From the NCBI GenBank assembly GCA_022565695.1, contig JAIUME010000001.1, positions 434,001-498,000 of the forward strand: 64,000 bases of DNA, given 5' to 3'. The translations under genes and the position numbers were made by a program. This DNA comes from Alcanivorax sp. (lineage in GTDB: Bacteria; Pseudomonadota; Gammaproteobacteria; Pseudomonadales; Alcanivoracaceae). How positions within the stretch are numbered: the first letter of the stretch is position 1; every line of letters begins with the position of its first letter. Positions 38,835 through 48,679 of the stretch are shown here, in pieces. The notes below the pieces were generated by a model that saw only the letters and a program-made list of their open reading frames with translations, had not been told where the DNA came from and searched no databases.

Positions 38835-39476
38835 ATGCAGCCCTATCAGAAAGCGTTTATTGAATTTGCCCTGGGCCGTGAGGCGCTGAAGTTTGGTGAA
38901 TTCACGCTGAAGTCAGGCCGGGTGAGCCCCTACTTTTTCAATGCCGGGACGTTTCATACCGGTGAGGCGTTGTCGCGGCTGGGGCGCTTTTATGCGGCGG
39001 CCATCGTCGATGCTGGCATTGAGTTCGATATGCTGTTCGGGCCGGCTTACAAAGGCATTCCGCTGGTGGCGGCGGTTGCCGTAGCGCTGGCGGAGCATCA
39101 CGGGATCGACAAGCCCTGGGCGTTCAACCGCAAGGAAGCCAAGGATCACGGTGAAGGCGGCCTGATCGTCGGCGCACCACTGGCGGGTCGGGCGCTGGTC
39201 ATTGATGATGTGATCACGGCAGGCACGGCAATCCGTGAAGTGGCGGCCTTGTTTGATGGCAGTCCGGCGGAGATGGCTGGTGTGGTGGTGGCGCTGGATC
39301 GCCAGGAGCGTGGTCAGGGCGACAAGTCTGCAATTCAGGACGTCGAGCACAGTCTGGGTGTGCGGGTGCACAGTATCGTCAGCATGTCGCATATCATCGA
39401 CTATCTGGCGGGTACGCAACATGAGACCCACCTGGCGGCGATGCGGGCGTATCGCAGCGAGTATGGGGTGGCATGA
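38835..39476 (+). CDS. pyrE: Orotate phosphoribosyltransferase
   Basis: A 213-residue enzyme, the E. coli length, that makes OMP from orotate and PRPP in pyrimidine synthesis. [10 protein letters not shown] and the PRPP motif [11 protein letters not shown] are present, and [12 protein letters not shown] is the catalytic loop. I use ATG 38835 (MQPYQKAF), eight bases after AAGGAG that overlaps the rph stop; GTG 38826 is the alternative. The intact rph upstream suggests normal translation coupling. Confidence 0.98.
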   Translation: MQPYQKAFIEFALGREALKFGEFTLKSGRVSPYFFNAGTFHTGEALSRLGRFYAAAIVDAGIEFDMLFGPAYKGIPLVAAVAVALAEHHGIDKPWAFNRKEAKDHGEGGLIVGAPLAGRALVIDDVITAGTAIREVAALFDGSPAEMAGVVVALDRQERGQGDKSAIQDVEHSLGVRVHSIVSMSHIIDYLAGTQHETHLAAMRAYRSEYGVA

Positions 39477-39498
39477 AACGGGGCATGGCGTGCGTGTG

Positions 39499-40134
39499 AT
39501 GAAGTCTCTGCAAATAATCTGCCTGGGTGTGGCGCTGCTCCTGGCGCCGCCGACGTTGCTGGCGCGTAGCGGCAAGGCGGCGGAACCGGAGGCCCTGCCC
39601 CCGGGTGCGGTGTACCGCTATATCAATGCCCAGGGCAGTCTGGTGATGAGCCACACATTGCCCCAGGAAGGCATTCATGCCGGCTATGAAATCATTGATG
39701 GTCAGGGGCGAGTCATCCGTCAGGTTGAGGCGGCGCCACCGGAGCAGCAGCAACTGTTGCGCGAGCGCGGGCAGCAGGCGCGTGAGGCAGAAATGCAGGT
39801 CAGGCGTGATCGGGAGTTGCTGCGCATGTATGCGGAACCCGACGACGCCGAGCGAGCGCGTGACCGCCAGTTGGCGGCGCTGCAACTGAACATCGATTAT
39901 GCCCGGGGCAATATTTCCCAGCTACGTAGTCGCCTTGATGCGGAAATCAGCAATGCGGCGCGCACCGAGCGCAGTGGCCGCGAGGTCCCTGAGGCGACAA
40001 CGGTGGTGATCGAGCGCTACGGCCGTCAGATCAGCGATCTGGAGCAGGAAATTCTCCAGCACGAGGCGGATATGGTGCAGGTGCGGGAAAACTTCGCACC
40101 GATCATCGAGCGGTTGCACCAGATCACACAATAA
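39499..40134 (+). CDS. Secreted coiled-coil protein with DUF4124-like N terminus
   Basis: A 211-residue exported protein: signal peptide ending near residue 22 (LLLAPPTLLARS), then a short DUF4124-like strand module (VYRYINAQGSLVMSHTLP, residues ~39-56), then a long charged coiled coil (residues ~75-205) that probably lies in the periplasm. Function unknown; envelope-linked roles are common for this architecture. It follows pyrE by 22 bases and ends five bases from the slmA stop. Confidence 0.8.
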   Translation: MKSLQIICLGVALLLAPPTLLARSGKAAEPEALPPGAVYRYINAQGSLVMSHTLPQEGIHAGYEIIDGQGRVIRQVEAAPPEQQQLLRERGQQAREAEMQVRRDRELLRMYAEPDDAERARDRQLAALQLNIDYARGNISQLRSRLDAEISNAARTERSGREVPEATTVVIERYGRQISDLEQEILQHEADMVQVRENFAPIIERLHQITQ

Positions 40135-40139
40135 TCGCT

Positions 40140-40730
40140 TCAGCTGCGAAAAATCACCGCAGCGAGCAAAGGCCACTGATCCGCCCAGCCCTGGGTTGGC
40201 GACTGTTTGAATCCGGAACGCACGAACTGGGCGATACGCCCTTCCACAACGGCCAGCAGCAGATTGGCTGTGGCGGTGGGTGTAGTTTCGGTGCGCAGCC
40301 CCTGTTTGAATTCCGCATCACGCAGTAACTGGCGCAACTGGCTTTCCACGCGTTCGAAGAACTGCTGGATACGCAGGCGCAGTCGCTCGTTTTCGCCGGT
40401 CAGTGCGTCACCGGTCAGCAGCCGGGTGATGCCCGGGTTGCGTTCGGTAAAGCCCAGCAACAGATCCATGATGCGTTTGGTCTGGTCCAGTGCATCCGGC
40501 GTTTCCTGCACGATGCGGTTCACATTGGTGAAGACCGCGTCTTCGACAAAGTTGATCAGCCCTTCGAACATCTTCGCCTTGCTGGGAAAATGCCGGTACA
40601 GCGCCGCTTCGGAGACCCCCACCTCCCGCGCCAGCCCGGCGGTGGTGATGCGGCCGCCCGGCTCTGCTTCCAGCATGTGTGCCAGTGCTTGCAGGATCTG
40701 ATCCTTGCGTGACACTTTTTCTTCGCTCAT
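40140..40730 (-). CDS. slmA: Nucleoid occlusion factor SlmA
   Basis: A 196-residue TetR-fold protein that binds chromosomal sites and blocks FtsZ ring assembly over the nucleoid. The helix-turn-helix is RITTAGLAREVGVSEAALYRHF near residues 27-48; FPSKAKMFEGLINFVED and GLRTETTPTATANLLLAVVEG match SlmA rather than drug-type TetR proteins. The position next to argB, dut and pyrE agrees with E. coli slmA. Confidence 0.95.
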   Translation of the reverse strand: MSEEKVSRKDQILQALAHMLEAEPGGRITTAGLAREVGVSEAALYRHFPSKAKMFEGLINFVEDAVFTNVNRIVQETPDALDQTKRIMDLLLGFTERNPGITRLLTGDALTGENERLRLRIQQFFERVESQLRQLLRDAEFKQGLRTETTPTATANLLLAVVEGRIAQFVRSGFKQSPTQGWADQWPLLAAVIFRS

Positions 40731-40767
40731 AGCCCCTTCCCACGTGTCGTTGCGTTTTATATGCCCG

Positions 40768-41676
<909 letters not shown>

Positions 41677-44187
41677 CTAAAAAGGTAGTTTCAGTTTCGG
41701 TTCAATACTTTGCAGCTCTGTGCGAAACAGGGCAACGATGCGTTGCAATGCCGCCTTGTCGCGCCCTTCGAAGCGTGCCGTCAGTGCTGGTGTGGTGTTG
41801 GAGGCGCGTACCAGGCCCCAGCCGTCCTCGAAGTCTACGCGCAGACCGTCCAGCGTGGAGATGCTGCCATCGTTGAAGGCGGCTTGTCGTGCAATCAGGC
41901 GTTCCACCAGTGCGAACTTGCTCTGCTCGCTGGCAGGAATCAACAGCTCCGGGGTGGTCACACCGGTCGTCAGGCGGTCAAACAGTACGTCGGCGCTGTT
42001 GCTTTCCAGGGCCAGGATTTCCAGCAGGCGGGCGGCGGCATAGAGTGCGTCGTCAAAGCCATGCCAGCGATCCGCAAAGAACATGTGGCCGCTCATCTCC
42101 CCCGCCAGCGGCGCGCCGGTTTCCCGCAGGCGTGCTTTCATCAGGGCATGCCCGGATTTGCACATCAGGGGACGGCCGCCCATGCGGCTGATCAGTTTGG
42201 CCAGTTCGCGGCTGCACTTCACATCGAACAGGATGTCGGCGCCGGGTGAGCGGGACAGCAGATCCCGGGCAAACAGCATCAGCAGTCTGTCAGGCCAGAT
42301 GATCTCGCCTTTGGGGGTGACGATGCCAAGGCGGTCGCCGTCGCCGTCGAAGGCGATGCCAATGTCGGCCTGGTGTTGTTTCACGGCCTGTATCAATGCA
42401 TGCAGGTTTTCGGGGCGGCTCGGGTCCGGATGATGGTTCGGGAAGTGGCCGTCCACCTCGGCAAACAGGGGCAGCACCTCGCAGCCGAGACTGCGGAACA
42501 GCTGCGGTGCAATGGTGCCAGTGATGCCGTTGCCGCAATCGATCACGACTTTCAACGGGCGTGCCAGGGCGATGTCTTCGGTCAGGGCATGCTGATAGCG
42601 CTCGCGGATATCCCGCTGGTCGGCGCGGCCCTGCCCCTCACTGAAACGGTCTTCGGTGATGCGCTGATACAGTTGACGAATGCGCTCACCGCAGAGGGTC
42701 TCACCGGCGATGACGATCTTGACGCCATTATAAGTGGATGGATTGTGGCTGCCGGTCACGACAACACCGGATTGCACGTCCATCACGGCCGTACCGTAGT
42801 AGAGCACCGGTGTGGGCACCGCACCGATGTCGATCACATCGCGGCCGCTGGCAAGCAGGCCACGGGTCAGTGCCTCGGTGAGTTCGTCGGAAGAGGTCCG
42901 GCCGTCCCGCGCCACCAGCAGTGTCTGCTGACCGGCCTCCCCGGCTTCCGAGCCGATGGCGCGCCCGATCAGGGTCATGATTTCGGCGTTGAGTGTCTTG
43001 CCGACTATGCCGCGGATGTCGTATTCCCGGAAGATCTCCTCCGGCACCTGGGGCCGCGGTGGGGCGGCAGCCTCGGCTGAGCCGTCCTCGATCAGCAGGC
43101 CGGTGTCTTCCTCCACCAGGATATCCATGAAGGCATCCACGGCAGCGGCGGGTCGGCGGTTGTCGCCGTTGCGCGCAGCAGTGCTGGTCTGGCTGGCTGC
43201 ACGTTTGTCGAGTGCCGCCCTGGCGTCAGCGAGGGCACTGAAAGTAAATCGCGGCGAGCCAGGGACGCTGAGCAGGCCAGCATCGCGGGTGATACGGTGG
43301 CCGATGTCACGCACGATCATCACGATGGCGGCAAGCAGCAGTATCAGAGCGGTCCCGGCAACGATCAGGAAGAGCGGGCGTGATGTATTGATCGGTGCGG
43401 GCTGGCCGCGATAGGTCAGGGTCAGCTCGCCGCTGGCGCGTCGGGTTGCGAGGGTGTCACCGGCGGGCTGGCCGATGGACATCAGCACGGTGCTGTTGCC
43501 ATCCTGACGAATCTCGATGCCGCCGCCGTTCAGAGTCATGCGCCGCAGCTGCGAAGCCAGCGTGTCGAAGGATTGCTCCATCAGCACGATGCCCAGCGCC
43601 GTGCCATTGCTGTCCTCGGCCACGCGCGCGGCCAGCAGGCGCAAGGGCGTGCCCGGGAGGAGCACCATCGGGGGTGCCGGGTTGGCACGGGCCTGGGTGA
43701 CCATGTCACGGGCGCTGAAGGACAGCGTGCCGATGATCTGCGCGTTCTGATCCGGAACCAGCGTGATACGCGTGTTGGGCAACTGCTGGCTCAGGCGTAA
43801 CGCGGTGGTTTCCGGGTCGCCGCTGGCCAGGGCCTGCCGCACGGTATGGCTGGTGACCAGCGCTGCCAGTTGTGCCTCGCTGAGGGCCATCTGCTGGTTG
43901 ATCAGTGCGGCGGGTTGCAGCAGCAGTGTGTCGGCCAGGGCTTCGTTACGCTGGGTCTGCTCCGGGCCGTACAGCAGCCAGGCGCTGGCAGCGGCCATGG
44001 CGCCCATAACCACGAGTACGCTCACGGCGGCGGCGGCAAGATGGTTCGTGAGGCCGCCGGTGACGGCTGATGCGGCGCGCGGGGCCCTTTTGTCGCCCTT
44101 CTTGCCGCCCTTCTTCTTTTGCTTGCTGTCGGCAGCCGGGTCCGGTTTTACCGGCTTCTTGCTGGCGGCCTTGTCTTTTTTGCTCAT
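41677..44187 (-). CDS. algC: Phosphomannomutase/phosphoglucomutase AlgC, long membrane form
   Basis: An 836-residue protein. The C-terminal ~464 residues are the AlgC enzyme, which interconverts 1- and 6-phosphates of mannose and glucose for polysaccharide and LPS: phosphoserine Ser480 in VVTGSHNPS (Ser108 in the short enzyme), metal loop DGDGDRLG. The first ~372 residues are an extra module: a Lys-rich cytoplasmic tail, a membrane helix near 49-73, a ~200-residue periplasmic domain and a second helix near 275-297. A long AlgC with this layout is known in Pseudomonas. The extension may anchor the enzyme or sense a periplasmic ligand; this is inferred. Confidence 0.93.
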   Translation of the reverse strand: MSKKDKAASKKPVKPDPAADSKQKKKGGKKGDKRAPRAASAVTGGLTNHLAAAAVSVLVVMGAMAAASAWLLYGPEQTQRNEALADTLLLQPAALINQQMALSEAQLAALVTSHTVRQALASGDPETTALRLSQQLPNTRITLVPDQNAQIIGTLSFSARDMVTQARANPAPPMVLLPGTPLRLLAARVAEDSNGTALGIVLMEQSFDTLASQLRRMTLNGGGIEIRQDGNSTVLMSIGQPAGDTLATRRASGELTLTYRGQPAPINTSRPLFLIVAGTALILLLAAIVMIVRDIGHRITRDAGLLSVPGSPRFTFSALADARAALDKRAASQTSTAARNGDNRRPAAAVDAFMDILVEEDTGLLIEDGSAEAAAPPRPQVPEEIFREYDIRGIVGKTLNAEIMTLIGRAIGSEAGEAGQQTLLVARDGRTSSDELTEALTRGLLASGRDVIDIGAVPTPVLYYGTAVMDVQSGVVVTGSHNPSTYNGVKIVIAGETLCGERIRQLYQRITEDRFSEGQGRADQRDIRERYQHALTEDIALARPLKVVIDCGNGITGTIAPQLFRSLGCEVLPLFAEVDGHFPNHHPDPSRPENLHALIQAVKQHQADIGIAFDGDGDRLGIVTPKGEIIWPDRLLMLFARDLLSRSPGADILFDVKCSRELAKLISRMGGRPLMCKSGHALMKARLRETGAPLAGEMSGHMFFADRWHGFDDALYAAARLLEILALESNSADVLFDRLTTGVTTPELLIPASEQSKFALVERLIARQAAFNDGSISTLDGLRVDFEDGWGLVRASNTTPALTARFEGRDKAALQRIVALFRTELQSIEPKLKLPF

Positions 44188-44188
44188 G

Positions 44189-44247
44189 ACTGTCTTCCCC
44201 GCATGGCTCTTTCCCCCACTGTCTTCCCCACTGTCTTCCCCGCATGG
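44189..44247. repeat. Tandem ACTGTCTTCCCC repeat before algC
   Basis: ACTGTCTTCCCC occurs three times (44189, 44218, 44230), twice followed by GCATGG. It fills the leader of algC and includes its ribosome site (GGGGAAGACAGT on the minus strand). The rest of the 141-bp gap to dut shows nothing else. Confidence 0.75.
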
Positions 44248-44328
44248 CCGTCGTTCCCATGACGGTCTTTCCCGGTGATGCCCTTGTTTGCTATCGGGTC
44301 TGCTATCGGGCGTCCGGCCGTTGTCGAC

Positions 44329-44778
44329 TCAGCGCCCGGTGTGGCCGAAGCCGCCACTGCCGCGCTCGCTGGCGTCAAACTGTTCCACCTGCTCCAGGGC
44401 GACCTGCATGACCGGCACGATGACCAGTTGCGCCAGGCGGTCGCCGGGCTCCAGGGTGAAGGCGGTGTGGCCCCGGTTCCAGCAGGACACCATCAGTTCG
44501 CCCTGATAATCCGAATCAATCAGCCCCACCAGATTGCCCAGCACGATGCCGTGCTTGTGGCCCAGTCCTGAGCGCGGCAGTACAAGGCCGGCATAGCCCG
44601 GATCGGCGATGTGGATCGCCAGCCCGGTGGGAATCAGTACGGTCTGCCCCGGTTCGATGATCAGGGAGGCGTCCACCATGGCCCGCAGGTCGAGCCCGGC
44701 GGAGCCATCGGTGGCGTAAGCTGGCAGCGGAAAGGTGTCGCCGAGCAGGGGGTTGAGCACTTTGTATTGCAGTTTCAT
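44329..44778 (-). CDS. dut: dUTP diphosphatase
   Basis: A 149-residue trimeric dUTPase that makes dUMP and keeps uracil out of DNA. The five motifs are in order: [11 protein letters not shown] (24-34), [10 protein letters not shown] (near 71), [14 protein letters not shown] (near 82, catalytic Asp), GDRLAQLVI (near 113) and the C-terminal [10 protein letters not shown] that closes the active site. It follows coaBC by five bases. Confidence 0.98.
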   Translation of the reverse strand: MKLQYKVLNPLLGDTFPLPAYATDGSAGLDLRAMVDASLIIEPGQTVLIPTGLAIHIADPGYAGLVLPRSGLGHKHGIVLGNLVGLIDSDYQGELMVSCWNRGHTAFTLEPGDRLAQLVIVPVMQVALEQVEQFDASERGSGGFGHTGR

Positions 44779-44783
44779 TCAGG

Positions 44784-45983
44784 TCACCGTTTGTAGCGAA
44801 TGGCGATCAGCTCGATCAGCTGCTTGGCGATCTGCCGCTTGGCGGCCAGCGGCAGTACCTTGTGGCCACCGGGCCAGATCACCGTCAGCGCGTTGTTATC
44901 GCTGTTGAAGCCGACGTTCTCCCCCGAGACGTCGTTGGTGGCAATCATGTCCAGTTTCTTGTTTTCCAGCTTGGCTCGCGCATAGGTCATCACGTCGCGG
45001 GTTTCTGCCGCGAAGCCAACGGTAAACGGGCGCCGGTCGTGGGCGGATACCGAGGCGACGATGTCCCGGTTCTTGACCAGCGTCAGGTGGATTTCTTCGG
45101 TGGATTTCTTGATCTTGTGGTCAGCGGTGACGGTGGGCCGGTAGTCGGCGACCGCCGCTGTGGCGATGAAGATATCGCAGCCCTTGTCCACGGCGCTGAG
45201 GCAGGCGTCAAACATCTCTTCAGCGCGTACCACGTCCAGCCGGTTGACCCGGGTGGGCGTGGGCAGGTTGACCGGTCCGCTGATCAGGGTCACGCGGGCG
45301 CCGGCTTCCGCCGCCGCTTCGGCGATGGCAAAGCCCATCTTGCCGGAGCTCTGGTTGGTGATGTAGCGCACCGGGTCGATGGCTTCGCGGGTGGGGCCGG
45401 CATTGATGACGACATGCAGACCGGTGAGCAGGTCGTGGTCGAACACTTCAGCCGCCATCTGCGCGATCTCGGCGGGCTCGAGCATGCGGCCGGGGCCGAC
45501 CTCGCCGCAGGCCTGGCTGCCGGAGCCGGGCCCGAACATGCGCACGCCCTTCTCTTGCAGGATCAGCAGGTTCTTCTGTGTGGCGGTATCCGCCCACATC
45601 TGCTGGTTCATCGCTGGCGCCAGGGCGATCGGTGCGCCGGTGGCCAGACACAGGGTGGTGAGCAGATCATTGCCATGCCCATGGGCCATGCGCGCCATGA
45701 AATTGGCGGAGGCCGGCGCGATCAGCACCAGGTCGGCCCAGCGTGCCAGCTCGATATGCCCCATCGCGGCTTCGGCGCGGGGGTCCAGCAGATCGGTGTG
45801 TACCGTGTGGCCCGACAGGGCCTGCATGGTCAGCGGTGTGATGAATTCGCAAGCGCCCGCGGTCATGACCACACGGACTTCAGCCCCGGCATCCTGCAGA
45901 CGGCGGACCAGATCGGCGCTCTTGTAGGCGGCAATACCGCCCGTGACACCCAGCAGGATGCGTTTGTTGACCAGTCGTTCCAT
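44784..45983 (-). CDS. coaBC: Bifunctional CoaBC (PPC synthetase/decarboxylase)
   Basis: A 399-residue flavoprotein with two steps of coenzyme A synthesis. The N-terminal CoaC domain has [35 protein letters not shown] and the [10 protein letters not shown] loop; the CoaB domain starts near residue 185 with [25 protein letters not shown] (split). I use ATG 45983 ([12 protein letters not shown]); the longer frame lacks family similarity. It is the first gene of coaBC-dut-algC-argB and diverges from radC. Confidence 0.97.
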   Translation of the reverse strand: MERLVNKRILLGVTGGIAAYKSADLVRRLQDAGAEVRVVMTAGACEFITPLTMQALSGHTVHTDLLDPRAEAAMGHIELARWADLVLIAPASANFMARMAHGHGNDLLTTLCLATGAPIALAPAMNQQMWADTATQKNLLILQEKGVRMFGPGSGSQACGEVGPGRMLEPAEIAQMAAEVFDHDLLTGLHVVINAGPTREAIDPVRYITNQSSGKMGFAIAEAAAEAGARVTLISGPVNLPTPTRVNRLDVVRAEEMFDACLSAVDKGCDIFIATAAVADYRPTVTADHKIKKSTEEIHLTLVKNRDIVASVSAHDRRPFTVGFAAETRDVMTYARAKLENKKLDMIATNDVSGENVGFNSDNNALTVIWPGGHKVLPLAAKRQIAKQLIELIAIRYKR

Positions 45984-46092
45984 AGTGCCTATTGTCTCCG
46001 ATACTGCGCCACGGAAGGCGCCAAGCGTAGCACCGTTAGCCGGAGGAGTAACTGCCCACTCCCGCCGTGCGTGACAACACAAGGAATGTGAT

Positions 46093-46773
46093 ATGTCGAT
46101 TCATACCTGGCCCGAGAGCCAACGCCCCCGAGAAAAGCTGCTGACCCGTGGCGCCGCCGTCCTCAGTGATGCCGAGCTGCTGGCCCTGTTTCTGGGTTCC
46201 GGCCTGCCCGGCTGCAACGCCGTTGAGACGGCCCGCCGTCTGCTTCACGAGGCTGGCGGGCTGCGCAGGTTGCTGGAGATGCCGCCGCCTCAGCAGCGGC
46301 GCCTGCCAGGTATCGGCCTTGCCCGGCAAGCGCTGCTGGCGGCCTCGCTGGAGCTGGGGCGCCGATATCTGGGGGAGGCTCTGACGCGCGGAGACGCCCT
46401 GAAGCAGCCTGCAGATGCCGCGCACTACCTCTGTGCGTGCCTGCGGGGCCATCGGCATGAGGTGTTTGCCTGCCTGTTTCTGGACAACAAGCACCGTATG
46501 CTGGCGTTCGAGGAGATTTTTCAGGGCACCATCGACAGCGCTGCGGTCTACCCCCGGGAGGTGCTGCGCCGGGCGATGGCCCACAATGCGGCGGCGGTGA
46601 TACTGGCGCACAACCACCCTTCCGGCGTGGCGGAGCCCAGCGAGGCAGACCGGCGCATCACGGAAAAGCTGATTCGGGCGCTGGATCTGGTGGATGTCCG
46701 GGTGCTGGACCACCTGATCATTGGAGACAGTGTCTGGACATCGTTGCGCGAGCGCGACTGGCCGGTCTGTTGA
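46093..46773 (+). CDS. radC: RadC family JAB/MPN-domain protein
   Basis: A 226-residue protein with an N-terminal UPF0758 helical part and a C-terminal JAB metal domain: [11 protein letters not shown] with the Glu, then HNHPSG and SEADR supplying the zinc ligands. The biochemical role is unresolved despite the old DNA-repair name. ATG 46093 has AAGGA seven bases upstream. The position between coaBC and rpmBG is conserved in gammaproteobacteria. Confidence 0.95.
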   Translation: MSIHTWPESQRPREKLLTRGAAVLSDAELLALFLGSGLPGCNAVETARRLLHEAGGLRRLLEMPPPQQRRLPGIGLARQALLAASLELGRRYLGEALTRGDALKQPADAAHYLCACLRGHRHEVFACLFLDNKHRMLAFEEIFQGTIDSAAVYPREVLRRAMAHNAAAVILAHNHPSGVAEPSEADRRITEKLIRALDLVDVRVLDHLIIGDSVWTSLRERDWPVC

Positions 46774-46856
46774 GCCGGTTGGTACATGCCGTCAGTGGAC
46801 GGACGGCCCCCGAACGGCTTTTTTGGGTCGCTTTGGCCTTATTTGGGTGGATAACC

Positions 46857-46885
46857 TTGCCTGTGGCGGCGGCCTCTGGTATAAA
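46857..46885 (+). promoter_or_regulatory. rpmBG promoter
   Basis: -35 TTGCCT (46857-46862), a 17-base spacer and -10 TATAAA (46880-46885), about 72 bases before rpmB. Spacing is ideal and the GC-rich tail after the -10 fits a growth-rate-controlled ribosomal promoter. Confidence 0.75.
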
Positions 46886-46957
46886 TCGCCGCCTTATTCC
46901 GCAGTGGGGCTGAGCTATGCCTGCCGCTGCGAGCACACGATTCTCTGGAGCAAGATC

Positions 46958-47194
46958 ATGTCCAAGGTTTGCCAGGTTACCGGTAAGCGCCCCATTACGG
47001 GTAACAACGTATCGCACGCCAACAACAAGACGAAGCGTCGTTTCGAGCCGAATCTGCACTACCACCGTTTCTGGGTGGAAGCAGAGAAGCGTTTCGTGCG
47101 TCTGCGGGTGTCAGCCAAGGGCATGCGGATCATTGATAAAGTCGGTATCGACAAAGTGTTGGCGGACGTTCGCGCCAGCGGCCAGAAAGTCTGA
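46958..47194 (+). CDS. rpmB: 50S ribosomal protein L28
   Basis: A 78-residue ribosomal protein beginning [20 protein letters not shown], the L28 signature, with the basic [12 protein letters not shown] segment. ATG 46958 has GGAG eight bases upstream. It is the first gene of rpmB-rpmG and has its own promoter at 46857-46885. Confidence 0.99.
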   Translation: MSKVCQVTGKRPITGNNVSHANNKTKRRFEPNLHYHRFWVEAEKRFVRLRVSAKGMRIIDKVGIDKVLADVRASGQKV

Positions 47195-47208
47195 CGGAGG
47201 CCTGAGTC

Positions 47209-47379
47209 ATGGCGGGTAAAGCAGTTCGCGAGAAGATCAAGCTCGTGTCCAGTGCGGGCACAGGGCACTACTACACCACCACCAAGAACAAGCGGAATCA
47301 TCCCGAGAAAATCGAGACCCGCAAGTATGATCCGGTGGTGCGTCAGCACGTCGCCTACAAGGAAGCCAAGATCAAGTAA
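47209..47379 (+). CDS. rpmG: 50S ribosomal protein L33
   Basis: A 56-residue protein ([20 protein letters not shown]...YKEAKIK) that matches L33. It has no Cys, so it is the zinc-free form, as usual in gammaproteobacteria. ATG 47209 follows GGAGG at eight bases and the rpmB stop by 14. A strong terminator follows. Confidence 0.98.
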   Translation: MAGKAVREKIKLVSSAGTGHYYTTTKNKRNHPEKIETRKYDPVVRQHVAYKEAKIK

Positions 47380-47403
47380 GTATTGATCTGTGTGGCAACC
47401 CTG

Positions 47404-47430
47404 AAAACCCGGCCTTGGCCGGGTTTTTTT
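47404..47430 (+). terminator. rpmBG intrinsic terminator
   Basis: AAAACCCGGCC (47404-47414), loop TT, GGCCGGGTTTT (47417-47427) with a run of seven T. A textbook terminator 24 bases after the rpmG stop. Confidence 0.95.
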
Positions 47431-47728
47431 GTGCCCGCAGACTGGCTGGAAGCTTTGCTGGAAGCCAGGCGCGGCGGCGGGCCGGGAGCGCGGGCCAGGT
47501 CGCAGGCTGCAGCGCCAGCGGGCATGAGGAAACAGGTTGTTGACTGGCGCCAGAATGCGGTTAAGTTAGACAATAGTGGACGCTGGGTTGCCTGATTGTC
47601 ACCAACTGCCACTGTGCGGTGACGTTTTGAAAACATAACGAAACTGTGAGCTGAGTCATATTTCTTTACACTCTCGGGCAGGTTTGATAGAAAGTAACTA
47701 GTGATTGACTACGAAAAAGGGGTTAGCC
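47431..47728 (+). promoter_or_regulatory. Tad locus leader with candidate promoter
   Basis: This ~300-bp gap has no supported gene. A sigma-70-like promoter, -35 TTTACA (47665-47670), 17 bases, -10 TAGAAA (47688-47693), lies 36 bases before the pilin ATG. Further upstream an inverted pair GTCACC (47598-47603) / GGTGAC (47618-47623) could bind a regulator. The region between is otherwise plain. Confidence 0.5.
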
Positions 47729-47953
47729 ATGGACAAGCAATCCGTACTCACGTCAGGACAGCCGGACGCTGTAACAACCGCATCCAGAGCTGTGGGACGA
47801 GAGTCTCAAAAGGGGGCCAGTGCAATCGAATACGTCATGATCATTGCGGTGATTGTGATTGCTATAGCACTGGCGTTCACCCAGACGGGCCTGGGCCCTG
47901 CGGTGACCTCTGTGTTCTCCGAGATGGGAGACCAGCTCGACACCTCGGAATAA
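47729..47953 (+). CDS. flp: Flp-type IVb pilin
   Basis: A 74-residue prepilin, the main subunit of the Tad pilus. After a long hydrophilic leader, the cleavage site is KG followed by ASAIEYVMI, with Glu+5 and Tyr+6 of the Flp motif, then a hydrophobic helix of ~20 residues. A short soluble tail follows. ATG 47729 has AAGGGG seven bases upstream. It is the first gene of the pilus locus; the pilin is usually made in excess of the machinery. Confidence 0.93.
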   Translation: MDKQSVLTSGQPDAVTTASRAVGRESQKGASAIEYVMIIAVIVIAIALAFTQTGLGPAVTSVFSEMGDQLDTSE

Positions 47954-48042
47954 GAGCCGGCCTGGTGTCCTGCGCAGCAAATAGTGTGGCGTGCGTTCGC
48001 GCGTCTGATCCGGCCCGCCATCCGGCGCCGGAGCCCGGACTG

Positions 48043-48504
48043 ATGCCGGCATCCCGGCATCAGAGGGGTGCTGCAGCGCTGGAATTCGTGCTGCTGTTTC
48101 CTTTTTTCATACTTGTAGTGCTGGGCGCGCTTTATTTTGCGTCGGCGTTTAACACGCAGCGTGGCCTGCTATTTGCCGCCCAGAGTGGTGGCGATGCAGC
48201 GTTACGGGTGGACCGGAGTCAATTTGCCTTGCCGGGCGATGCTACCTTGTATGTGGATCGGGTGCGGGCGGAAGCCTGCCCTGTGATCACAGCGGCGCTG
48301 CGGCGCCAGTCGCGGGATGTGGCGGAGAAGCTGGGTGAGTCGAACTGTGGTGAAGAGGGGGGCGATGTTGATTTCGTCAGCATTTCCCTGGATGCCGCGC
48401 AGCCGGCTATTCTCATCGCCATCGCTTACGAACCGGATTGGCGACCGCCCCTGTTGGGGCAGTTTGTACCGCGCATTTCAGCCACGGCGACCGTGCCTTT
48501 CTGA
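48043..48504 (+). CDS. tadE: TadE-like pseudopilin
   Basis: A 153-residue minor pilin-like protein. RGAAALEFVLLFPFFILVV near residues 8-26 has the TadE motif with Glu+5 after the predicted cleavage at Gly, followed by one membrane helix and a soluble domain with two Cys. ATG 48043 has GGAG upstream. It lies 89 bases after flp; TadF is not seen next to it. TadE normally needs the same prepilin peptidase as Flp. Confidence 0.85.
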   Translation: MPASRHQRGAAALEFVLLFPFFILVVLGALYFASAFNTQRGLLFAAQSGGDAALRVDRSQFALPGDATLYVDRVRAEACPVITAALRRQSRDVAEKLGESNCGEEGGDVDFVSISLDAAQPAILIAIAYEPDWRPPLLGQFVPRISATATVPF

Positions 48505-48539
48505 AGGGTCAGCTGAAAGGCCAGCTGAAGGGCCAGCTG
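48504..48539 (+). repeat. Three 12-bp tandem units after tadE
   Basis: AAGGGTCAGCTG, AAAGGCCAGCTG and AAGGGCCAGCTG run head to tail from the last base of the tadE stop. Each holds the palindrome CAGCTG. The remaining ~140 bp to cpaB show no other signal. Confidence 0.85.
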
Positions 48540-48679
48540 ATAGTGCCGGGGGTTTGACAGGCCGCAGGCCGGGTCACCGGATGACAAAGGCTTGTCTGTC
48601 GGAGCAAATTCCGGCAGCGTTTCACATAAACAGGGATGATAATGAACGGCGTTGCTGAAACCATGACGCCAGCGAGGGA

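Noticed and set aside
44862-46091. 409-codon open frame antisense to coaBC
   Set aside because: coaBC has all catalytic motifs; this frame is a shadow.
46790-46825. radC terminator (GCCGTC/GACGGC stem and T-run)
   Set aside because: The stem is short and the T-run is not directly after it; not convincing.
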